From an uncultured Clostridiaceae bacterium (GTDB lineage: Bacteria > Bacillota > Clostridia > Clostridiales > Oxobacteraceae), in NCBI GenBank assembly GCA_937900065.1, contig CALCDS010000274.1, positions 1 to 35,019 of the forward strand: DNA of 35,019 nucleotides. Direction: 5' to 3'. This document shows positions 25,044 to 31,910 of this stretch, one piece after another. The notes beneath the pieces are model-generated. The model had not been told where the DNA came from. It was given only the letters and a program-made list of their open reading frames with translations, and made no database searches. Position 1 is the first letter of the stretch. Each line of letters starts with the position of its first letter. The translations under genes and the position numbers were made by a program.

Positions 25044-25110
25044 TTTTTTGAGCAATCCAAGTGAACAGGCGATTAGGATGCTCGAAATCAACATCATGCT
25101 TTAACAGAAG
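25041..25110. repeat. Compact, internally deleted copy of repeat family 1
   Basis: TGATTTTTTGAGCAATCCAA (25041-25060) matches the left arm and GTGAACAGGCGA (25061-25072) matches the right arm of the full copy; they are joined at GTGA. GGATGCTCGAAATCAACATC (25077-25096) then completes the hairpin, and TTTAACAG (25100-25107) is the terminus. The left outer end is missing. The first three bases are the stop codon of the TepA-like gene. Confidence 0.75.
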
Positions 25111-25127
25111 CAAGCTTTACTAAAAAC

Positions 25128-25156
25128 AAGCAGAACTGCTTTCGGAGTGCTTTTTT
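25128..25156 (+). terminator. Possible weak terminator before ftsK
   Basis: AAGCA (25128-25132) can pair with TGCTT (25148-25152), and AAGCAG (25128-25133) can pair with CTGCTT (25136-25141) with a very small loop. A run of T residues follows at 25151-25156. The stem is short, so this is tentative. TTGACA at 25159-25164 just after it may be a -35 box, but the -10 is unclear. Confidence 0.35.
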
Positions 25157-25258
25157 AATTGACAATAATCATAGACTTGTATTTTTTATTGGACTTAATA
25201 AGTGCATAAAGGATTTTATGCCTTCATGTAGAATGTTTAATCTGGTGGTGATGGCAGC

Positions 25259-27541
25259 ATGTCTGCAAGAAAACAGCGCAAAATACAGCAAAGTAAAAAA
25301 AACTTGTTTGAAATATATGGAATACTACTGATATCTGCTGCAATATACATATTCATAAGCGTATACTATAAATCCGAAAACATAATACCTTCAACCATGA
25401 GAAACGCTCTAAAAGGCTTGACAGGCTTTGGAGGATTCATAGTACCTTTTCTTATCTTTATAGTCGGAATTGGTTTGATAGTAAAACAGGATAAATTGAC
25501 ATTTAAGCTTAAATTCTATGCATTATGTTTTTTGTTCATATTTTTTTTGATATTTATAGAAATACATCCATCCATTAGTATGGGACAGGCTAAGTATATA
25601 GACAGGATATTCAATGCATACGAAAACGGCATGTTAGGATATGGAGGCGGAGCATTGGGTGAAGCTATCGCATATCCTATTGTCATGCTTTTGGGAATGG
25701 CCGGTACCTATATTTTTACAGGCGCTTTCATTTTAATCAATTTGCTGATTGTAACCAATGCCTCTGTATATAATATTGCTTCTGCAATTAAATCAAAAAC
25801 CAAGGCAGGTTTCAACAGTTTGTCAGGTATGATTCATAAAATAGCTGACAAGAATAAAAATAGAGAAAAACCGCACGATATAAAAATTGAATGCAAAGAA
25901 TCAAACAATGAAAAAGAAAAATATATAGACGAAATAAATAAAAAGATAAAAATACTTGACTTTCTTAAGGACTCGCAGACTCCGCCTGCTGAGGCAGATG
26001 AAGTAACATGTGATGCACCTATTGAAGAGAACGTATCCCCAAGCAAGTCTTTAGATGGAGATGCGGCTAACAAAGCATCAAATATCAACCATGATATTGA
26101 AATGAATAAAAATTCGGCTCACAAGCAGTATAGTTTCCCTCCACTTTCACTTTTGAACATTGGCTCTGGGAACAAGAATTATGGTGACAAAAAAGATCTT
26201 ATAAATAATGCAAAGATACTTGAGGAAACTCTTGAGAGTTTCGGAGTGGAAGCAAGGGTGGTTCAGGTAAACAGAGGCCCTGTCATAACCAGGTATGAGC
26301 TTCAGCCGAGTCCGGGTGTTAAAGTGAGTAAGATAGTCAACCTATCCGACGATATAGCCTTGAATCTTGCAGCGCCTGCTGTAAGGATTGAGGCGCCTAT
26401 ACCAGGCAAGGCTGCAGTCGGCATAGAAGTTCCTAACAAGGAAATGTCAATGGTATACCTTAGGGAAATAATTGAGTCCAAGGAATTCATTGACCAAAAG
26501 TCTCCGCTTACATTTGCATTGGGAAAGGATGTTGCAGGCAATTCTATAGTATCGGATCTATCGGAAATGCCTCATCTTCTGATAGCAGGGGCCACGGGTT
26601 CCGGCAAAAGCGTATGCGTAAACAGCCTCATAACGAGCATATTATATAAGTCTGATCCTGAAAAGGTAAAGCTTTTGCTGATTGATCCAAAGGTTGTGGA
26701 GTTAAGCACATATAACGGAATTCCACACCTTTTGATCCCGGTGGTCACTGATCCCAAAAAAGCTGCCGGAGCCTTGGCATGGGCTGTACAGGAGATGAAC
26801 AACAGGTATAAGCTGTTTGCGGATAACAATGTCAGGAATATAGAAAGCTACAACGGCCTTATGGAGAAGAAGTCACCTGAGGGCATTCTTCCCAAAATCG
26901 TGATAATAATAGATGAGCTGTCTGATTTGATGATGGCCGCTCCAAATGATGTTGAGGATTCCATATGCAGGCTTGCGCAAATGGCTCGTGCAGCCGGAAT
27001 GCACCTTGTGGTCGCTACTCAAAGGCCTTCTGTGGATGTTTTGACCGGAGTGATCAAAGCCAACATACCTTCAAGAATATCGTTCGCAGTTTCAAGCCAG
27101 ATTGATTCTAGGACAATACTTGACATGGCAGGCGCTGAAAAACTTCTTGGAAAGGGTGATATGCTTTATTATCCTGTTGGAGCATCGAAACCTTTAAGGA
27201 TACAGGGCGCTTTTGTAAGTGAAAAGGAAGTTGAGCAGGTTGTCGGCTATATAAAGAACCAAACTGAATCCGAATACAAAGATGATATAATCGATGAAAT
27301 CGAGAATAAAGGTCCAAGCAGGGATGAAAATCCAGATGAGCTGCTGCCCCAAGCCATAGAAATAGTATTGGATGCGGGCCAAGCCTCCATATCTCTTCTT
27401 CAGCGGAGGATGAGGATTGGATACAACCGAGCGGCAAGGCTTATTGACAGCATGGAGGAAAGAGGCATAATTGGAGGTTATGAAGGCAGCAAACCGCGGC
27501 AAGTTTTAATAACAAAACAGGAATACGAAAATATGATGTAA
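25259..27541 (+). CDS. spoIIIE: FtsK/SpoIIIE family DNA translocase
   Basis: ATP-driven DNA pump that moves chromosomes through closing septa and, in spore formers, into the forespore. The 760-aa protein has four or so membrane segments in the first 170 residues, a charged low-complexity linker (about 180-300), and the alpha and beta motor domains. Walker A is GATGSGKSV near residue 445, and Walker B is IVIIIDELSDLMM near residues 545-557. RPSVDVLTGVIKANIPSRISFAVSSQIDSRTILD is recognisable over about residues 590-623. The gamma winged-helix DNA-reading domain is at the end (ASISLLQRRMRIGYNRAARLID, about 703-724). GGTGGTGATG precedes ATG 25259. Whether it acts in vegetative division, sporulation or both cannot be told. 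Confidence 0.95.
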   Translation: MSARKQRKIQQSKKNLFEIYGILLISAAIYIFISVYYKSENIIPSTMRNALKGLTGFGGFIVPFLIFIVGIGLIVKQDKLTFKLKFYALCFLFIFFLIFIEIHPSISMGQAKYIDRIFNAYENGMLGYGGGALGEAIAYPIVMLLGMAGTYIFTGAFILINLLIVTNASVYNIASAIKSKTKAGFNSLSGMIHKIADKNKNREKPHDIKIECKESNNEKEKYIDEINKKIKILDFLKDSQTPPAEADEVTCDAPIEENVSPSKSLDGDAANKASNINHDIEMNKNSAHKQYSFPPLSLLNIGSGNKNYGDKKDLINNAKILEETLESFGVEARVVQVNRGPVITRYELQPSPGVKVSKIVNLSDDIALNLAAPAVRIEAPIPGKAAVGIEVPNKEMSMVYLREIIESKEFIDQKSPLTFALGKDVAGNSIVSDLSEMPHLLIAGATGSGKSVCVNSLITSILYKSDPEKVKLLLIDPKVVELSTYNGIPHLLIPVVTDPKKAAGALAWAVQEMNNRYKLFADNNVRNIESYNGLMEKKSPEGILPKIVIIIDELSDLMMAAPNDVEDSICRLAQMARAAGMHLVVATQRPSVDVLTGVIKANIPSRISFAVSSQIDSRTILDMAGAEKLLGKGDMLYYPVGASKPLRIQGAFVSEKEVEQVVGYIKNQTESEYKDDIIDEIENKGPSRDENPDELLPQAIEIVLDAGQASISLLQRRMRIGYNRAARLIDSMEERGIIGGYEGSKPRQVLITKQEYENMM

Positions 27542-27552
27542 ATATGTATAAA

Positions 27553-27579
27553 TAATTTCCCAGGAAATTACAGTATAAT
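27553..27579. promoter_or_regulatory. Short palindrome next to a -10-like box upstream of rimO
   Basis: TAATTTCC (27553-27560) and GGAAATTA (27563-27570) are perfect complements two bases apart, and TATAAT lies at 27574-27579. The geometry is that of an operator over a promoter spacer, but no -35 is clear and no regulator is identified. It starts 12 bases after the ftsK stop. Confidence 0.35.
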
Positions 27580-27697
27580 CTTGGAATAAAATAAATCATA
27601 ATCAAATAAACGTTTTCCACAAACTCAATATAGGACAATAGTTTAGAAATAATCGTGATGTTTATTTTATATGTTATCTTCGAAGGGAGACATATTA

Positions 27698-29050
27698 TTG
27701 GCGCAAAAAATCAATATAGGAATGGTATCCTTAGGATGTGATAAAAACAGGGTTGATGCTGAACTCATGCTCGGAGTGCTGCGTGAGCGTGGATACAATA
27801 TTGTAAGCGATGAAAAAATCGCAGATGTTATCATAGTGAATACTTGCGGTTTTATTGAGTCTGCAAGCCAGGAATCAATAGATACGATACTTGAAATAGC
27901 CAAAAATAAAGTTGATGGAAGATGCAGGATGCTTATAGCTTCAGGATGTCTGGCCGAGAGGTATGGGGATGAATTATTGAACGAGATACCAGAACTGGAT
28001 GCCGCAGTTGGTGTAGGAAACTTTGTGCAAATCGATGAAGTTATAAAAGATTTTTTTAAGTTTGGCAAAAGGATCAAAAAAACTGGAAACACAGGCTTCG
28101 ATGTTGATTTTAACGGCAAAAGAATCCTTACGACACCTCGTTATACAGCATATGTAAAGATAGCTGAAGGATGCAACAATGCCTGTACATACTGTATAAT
28201 ACCAAGATTAAGGGGAAGGTATAGGAGCCGCTCTATGGAGGGAATACTTAAAGAAGTGGATGCTCTTTCCAAAAACGGGACAAAGGAAATAATACTGATT
28301 GCCCAGGATACATCCAAGTATGGCATCGACATATACGGCCAAAACAAGCTTGCCGAGCTATTGAACCGTGTAGCAGATGTTGACGGCATTGAGTGGGTCA
28401 GGATACTTTACTGTTACCCTGAAGATATAAGCGATGAACTAATATATGCTATAAAAAGCAATGATAATATATGCAATTATATAGACATACCTATACAGCA
28501 TATAAATAATGAGATTTTAAAAAGAATGGGAAGAAAAACCAGGAGGCAGGATATAGAAGCTATCATAGAAAAACTCAGGTCAAACATACCTGATATAATA
28601 ATAAGAACTTCACTTATAGTTGGTTTTCCAGGTGAAACCGATGAACAGTTCAATGAGCTGTATGAGTTTTTAACTGAATACAAACTCGATAGGATAGGTG
28701 TGTTCACTTATTCTATGGAAGAGGGAACTAAAGCAGCTCAATTTGAAGATCAGATAGACGAAAAGTTAAAAAAAGCAAGGCAGCGCAAGCTGATGTTGCT
28801 TCAGAAAAGGATTTCAAGGAACAAGAATAAAGCAAAACTAGGCAAAACTTTAAAGGTATTGTTGGAAGGGACAGATAAAGATGGTATTATGATTGGAAGG
28901 ACATATGGAGATGCTCCTGATATTGATGGCATCATATATGTAAAAACTATGGGATATGATTTTAAGGTGGGCGATTTTGCGGATGTTTATGTAACCGATG
29001 CCCTTGATTATGATTTAATAGGGGTGATAAAAAATGAATCTTGCAAATAA
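27698..29050 (+). CDS. rimO: Ribosomal protein S12 methylthiotransferase RimO
   Basis: Radical SAM enzyme that methylthiolates an aspartate of ribosomal protein S12. The 450-aa protein has the N-terminal UPF0004 domain with three cluster cysteines (SLGC, Cys14; NTCGF, about 50; SGCLAERYG, about 85) and the radical SAM motif CNNACTYC (about 158-165). A C-terminal TRAM domain is present (about 375-445). RimO-type residues, including SLGCDKNRVD and the IIPRLRGRYRSRS stretch, favour RimO over MiaB. I chose TTG 27698 because GAAGGGAG lies about 8 bases upstream; the ATG at 27671 precedes that site. The gene overlaps pgsA by 17 bases. Confidence 0.92.
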   Translation: MAQKINIGMVSLGCDKNRVDAELMLGVLRERGYNIVSDEKIADVIIVNTCGFIESASQESIDTILEIAKNKVDGRCRMLIASGCLAERYGDELLNEIPELDAAVGVGNFVQIDEVIKDFFKFGKRIKKTGNTGFDVDFNGKRILTTPRYTAYVKIAEGCNNACTYCIIPRLRGRYRSRSMEGILKEVDALSKNGTKEIILIAQDTSKYGIDIYGQNKLAELLNRVADVDGIEWVRILYCYPEDISDELIYAIKSNDNICNYIDIPIQHINNEILKRMGRKTRRQDIEAIIEKLRSNIPDIIIRTSLIVGFPGETDEQFNELYEFLTEYKLDRIGVFTYSMEEGTKAAQFEDQIDEKLKKARQRKLMLLQKRISRNKNKAKLGKTLKVLLEGTDKDGIMIGRTYGDAPDIDGIIYVKTMGYDFKVGDFADVYVTDALDYDLIGVIKNESCK

Positions 29051-29549
29051 GATTACTTTGATAAGAATAATACTGGTTCCTGTTTTCCTTATATTGATAT
29101 CCATAAAATCAAAATATGGGATATATATTGCAACAGGCGTGTTTGTTGTTGCAGCCCTGACCGATAAACTTGACGGCTATATAGCAAGGAGCAGGAATCA
29201 GATTACCACATTTGGAAAGTTTATGGATCCGCTTGCAGATAAACTACTTGTGATAACGGCCTTGGTATCGATGGTGGAGGTCGGGAGGCTGCGGTCATGG
29301 ATGGTAATGATCATAATAACCAGGGAACTTGCCGTGACAGGCTTAAGAGCGATCGCCGCAAGCAATGGAATAGTGATAGCTGCAAGCTGGTGGGGAAAGC
29401 TTAAAACTACTGTGCAGATAATAGCGATAATCGCAGTGCTTATCAATCTGCCGCTTTATAATGTATTGATATGGATAGCTGTAATAGTGACAGTAATATC
29501 AGGAATCGATTACTTTTATAAAAATAGATCGGTTTTTAAATTCGATTAA
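29034..29549 (+). CDS. pgsA: CDP-diacylglycerol-glycerol-3-phosphate 3-phosphatidyltransferase
   Basis: Makes phosphatidylglycerophosphate from CDP-diacylglycerol and glycerol 3-phosphate; it is a membrane enzyme. The 171-aa protein has the CDP-alcohol phosphatidyltransferase signature DGYIAR, eight residues, then GKFMDPLAD (about residues 45-67), with all the metal-binding aspartates, and about five membrane segments. AGGGGTGATAAAA lies just before ATG 29034, within the end of rimO. Its substrate is the product of cdsA at 0.9 kb. In Bacillus cinA lies between pgsA and recA; here that gene is absent and the 279-base gap holds the recA control region. Confidence 0.96.
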   Translation: MNLANKITLIRIILVPVFLILISIKSKYGIYIATGVFVVAALTDKLDGYIARSRNQITTFGKFMDPLADKLLVITALVSMVEVGRLRSWMVMIIITRELAVTGLRAIAASNGIVIAASWWGKLKTTVQIIAIIAVLINLPLYNVLIWIAVIVTVISGIDYFYKNRSVFKFD

Positions 29550-29723
29550 CAATTAATAATAAATACTCAATATATTCTTATGTAAGGGATTAAAATGTGA
29601 TTTGCATGGGCAGAATCTAGACAGATTATCTATTTAGAAAGGTTATTGTTAGATCATAATAAAATAGATTAAGTAGATAAGAAAATTTTGATTCTAAAGT
29701 GGTCTGATCAATGATACAATGTA

Positions 29724-29738
29724 AACGGTTTGACCGTT
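29724..29738. promoter_or_regulatory. Palindrome overlapping the recA -35 box
   Basis: AACGGT TTG ACCGTT is a perfect 6+3+6 palindrome, and the -35 box TTGACC lies inside it. It may be a second operator or a coincidence. Confidence 0.4.
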
Positions 29739-29759
29739 ATATGTTTTTTATTGTATAAT
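29730..29759 (+). promoter_or_regulatory. recA promoter (sigma-A)
   Basis: TTGACC (29730-29735), an 18-base spacer and TATAAT (29754-29759). The expected start of transcription (about 29766) falls at the edge of the LexA box. Confidence 0.8.
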
Positions 29760-29766
29760 ATATGCA

Positions 29767-29778
29767 GAACATTTGTTC
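29767..29778. promoter_or_regulatory. LexA (DinR) operator, SOS box of recA
   Basis: GAACATTTGTTC is a perfect GAAC-N4-GTTC palindrome, the core of the Gram-positive LexA operator. It lies 7 bases after the recA -10 box, so bound LexA would block promoter clearance. Confidence 0.9.
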
Positions 29779-29809
29779 GCAAGTTATAGTTAAACGAAGG
29801 GATGGTGAA

Positions 29810-29823
29810 CCCGGTTTGCCGGG
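29810..29823 (+). promoter_or_regulatory. Hairpin between the recA ribosome site and its ATG
   Basis: CCCGG (29810-29814) and CCGGG (29819-29823) pair around TTTG. The stem lies between AAGGGATGGTGA and ATG 29829 and, if folded, would bring the ribosome site to about 7-8 bases from the start. Confidence 0.45.
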
Positions 29824-29828
29824 AAACT

Positions 29829-30866
29829 ATGAACAGTGAGAAGATGAAAGCCCTCGAAGCGGCGTTAAACCAGATAGAAAAACAGTTCGGAAAAGGTTCG
29901 GTAATGAGGTTGGGTGAATCCACAAAGCTTAATGTTGAGACCATACCTACCGGCTCACTGGATTTGGATATAGCTCTTGGAGTAGGGGGTCTTCCCAGGG
30001 GGAGGATTGTTGAGATATTCGGACCTGAATCCTCAGGCAAGACGACTGTTGCGCTCCATTCGATTGCTGAAGCACAAAAGCTGGGCGGTACAGCTGCATT
30101 TGTAGATGCTGAACATGCACTAGATCCTCTATATGCCAGAAACCTAGGAGTTGATACCGATAATCTTATCGTATCACAGCCTGATACAGGGGAACAGGCG
30201 CTTGAGATCACAGAAGCACTTGTAAGATCAGGAGCAATAGATGTTATAGTAATCGATTCGGTGGCAGCTCTGGTGCCGAGAGCGGAAATAGAAGGCGAAA
30301 TGGGGGATGCCCATGTAGGCCTTCAAGCAAGATTGATGTCACAGGCATTGAGAAAACTGGCTGGTGCGATAAGCAAATCAAAATGTATTGCTATTTTTAT
30401 AAATCAGCTGCGAGAAAAAGTCGGAGTTATGTTCGGAAATCCTGAAACGACTCCTGGAGGCAGGGCACTAAAGTTCTATGCATCTGTAAGACTTGATGTT
30501 CGCCGTATAGAAAGTTTGAAGCAAGGTGATCAGGTAATCGGGAACAGGACAAGAGTAAAAGTTGTCAAAAACAAGGTTGCACCTCCATTTAAGCAGGCTG
30601 AATTTGATATAATGTATGGTACCGGCATATCAAGGGAAGGCAATATACTGGATGTCGGCGTAAACAGTGATATAATATTAAAAAGCGGAGCATGGTTTTC
30701 ATATGGAGATGTAAGGCTTGGTCAGGGAAGAGAAAATGCAAAGGGATTTCTAAAGGAAAACGTTGATATTTCAAATGAGATTGAAAGAAAAATCAGAGAA
30801 AAATTCAACTTAAATGTCAATAGGGTACCTGAAAAACCTCAAAATGCTGACGAAGCAGCAAAATAG
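29829..30866 (+). CDS. recA: Recombinase RecA
   Basis: DNA strand-exchange ATPase and co-protease for LexA. From this start it is 345 aa, with Walker A GPESSGKTT (about residues 65-73), VIVIDSVAALVPRAEIEGEMG with Walker B (about 139-159), the L2 and MAW-like region INQLREKVGVMFGNPETTPGG (two blocks, about 193-213), and the C-terminal domain. Relatives begin MNSEKxKALEAAL, so ATG 29829 is the likely start, but AAGGGATGGTGA lies 20 bases upstream with a hairpin in between. ATG 29802 and GTG 29805 are in frame but overlap or touch that ribosome site. It is controlled by LexA and ends in a strong terminator. Confidence 0.97.
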   Translation: MNSEKMKALEAALNQIEKQFGKGSVMRLGESTKLNVETIPTGSLDLDIALGVGGLPRGRIVEIFGPESSGKTTVALHSIAEAQKLGGTAAFVDAEHALDPLYARNLGVDTDNLIVSQPDTGEQALEITEALVRSGAIDVIVIDSVAALVPRAEIEGEMGDAHVGLQARLMSQALRKLAGAISKSKCIAIFINQLREKVGVMFGNPETTPGGRALKFYASVRLDVRRIESLKQGDQVIGNRTRVKVVKNKVAPPFKQAEFDIMYGTGISREGNILDVGVNSDIILKSGAWFSYGDVRLGQGRENAKGFLKENVDISNEIERKIREKFNLNVNRVPEKPQNADEAAK

Positions 30867-30874
30867 TTGCAGTG

Positions 30875-30936
30875 AAAGGATACAGCCTTTAACTTTTAGA
30901 TTGAAAACTAAAGCTAAAAGCTGTATTCTTTTTATT
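30875..30936 (+). terminator. recA terminator
   Basis: AAAGGATACAGC (30875-30886) pairs with GCTGTATTCTTT (30920-30931), with one G-U pair. An inner helix (CTTTTAG with CTAAAG) extends it, and TTTTTATT follows. Confidence 0.85.
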
Positions 30937-31075
30937 ATGGAATGAATTATAATATCAAGACAAACTAGATTGATGTTTTGCCAAAAGCATTTAAATTATT
31001 TGTTCGTATTATTTATGAGACAAAACAGAACGCATTTTAAACCAAGTTTTTGTGCTATTAAATCGAGGTGGTAAT

Positions 31076-31726
31076 ATGAAAATAACATCCCTCTTGATGC
31101 AGAAAAAAAATGATTCAAGGTACAATGTATATATAGATGATAATTATTGTTTCAGTGCTGATTATGACGATATAGTCGAGTTTGGATTAAAAGTCGGCTC
31201 TGTCTTTAATCAAGCCGAACTTGATGAGCTTATATTCAAGCTGCAGTACAAAAAAGCTATGGACAGGGCGTTTTATATGATAGACATAAAAGCAAGGACC
31301 GAGTACGAAATCAGAAAAAAGTTGAGAGAATCCGAATATAATGATGACGTGATCGAAAAAGTGATATCAAGGCTTAAGGAGCTGAATTATTTAGATGATA
31401 TGCAGTACTCAAAGCTCTGGGTTGACAACAGGATGAACTTAAGACCGGTTGGAAAAAGAAAACTGATTTCCGAACTTAAAACCAAGGGAGTGGAACCTTA
31501 CATAATAGAGCAGACCATAGATAATTGCAAATATGATGATTTGGATACAGCAATAAAATTGTTGAAAAAGAAATTATGCAAAACAAGTCTTGAATCAGAC
31601 TATGATAAACAGAAAGCATATAACAGACTTTACAGATTCCTATTATACAGAGGGATTGACTATGATACGGCTCGCAAGGCCTTAAAACTCTGCTTAAATG
31701 AGCTAAATGACGAATTGGAAGATTAA
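31076..31726 (+). CDS. recX: Regulatory protein RecX
   Basis: Modulates RecA filaments. The 216-aa protein consists of three-helix repeats, recognisable in MDRAFYMIDIKARTEYEIRKKL (about residues 63-84), VISRLKELNYLDDMQYSKLWVDNRMN (about 97-122) and GKRKLISELKTKGVEPYIIEQTID (about 127-150), a classic RecX sequence. The N-terminal 60 residues form a small domain typical of Gram-positive RecX. GAGGTGGT (31064-31072) precedes ATG 31076; an in-frame ATG 24 bases earlier has no such site. It follows recA after the recA terminator, so it may be expressed by read-through or from its own promoter; no LexA box is visible before it. Confidence 0.9.
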   Translation: MKITSLLMQKKNDSRYNVYIDDNYCFSADYDDIVEFGLKVGSVFNQAELDELIFKLQYKKAMDRAFYMIDIKARTEYEIRKKLRESEYNDDVIEKVISRLKELNYLDDMQYSKLWVDNRMNLRPVGKRKLISELKTKGVEPYIIEQTIDNCKYDDLDTAIKLLKKKLCKTSLESDYDKQKAYNRLYRFLLYRGIDYDTARKALKLCLNELNDELED

Positions 31727-31745
31727 TCAGGCCAGATTGGCTTTG

Positions 31746-31759
31746 TTTAGCTATATTAA
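31746..31759. repeat. Terminal-repeat-like motif upstream of rny
   Basis: TTTAGCTATATTAA differs by one base from the left terminus of repeat family 1 (TTTAGCTATGTTAA at 18899-18912). Its 13-base core TTAGCTATATTAA recurs as an exact inverted copy at 33532-33544, beyond rny. The motif is AT-rich, so it may be chance. Confidence 0.35.
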
Positions 31760-31760
31760 C

Positions 31761-31789
31761 TTGACATAAAATTAAAAAAGTTATAAAAT
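31761..31789 (+). promoter_or_regulatory. Sigma-A promoter of rny
   Basis: TTGACA (31761-31766), a 17-base spacer and TAAAAT (31784-31789) form a near-consensus promoter. The leader would be about 120 bases and contains a hairpin at 31871-31892. Confidence 0.7.
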
Positions 31790-31870
31790 TAATACAAATG
31801 CTGGTTTTGCATATAGTATTATTTACCATGAAATTGATAAAGATTTATGAAAATGCGTTGAGTTTCAGTT

Positions 31871-31900
31871 TAAACCGATGTTACTCGGTTTAATATTTTG
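31871..31900 (+). terminator. Terminator-like hairpin in the rny leader
   Basis: TAAACCGA (31871-31878) and TCGGTTTA (31885-31892) pair perfectly around TGTTAC, followed by ATATTTTG. It lies between the rny promoter and the gene, so it may attenuate rny or be an RNA-stability stem rather than a full terminator. Confidence 0.5.
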
Positions 31901-31910
31901 TACAAATTTC

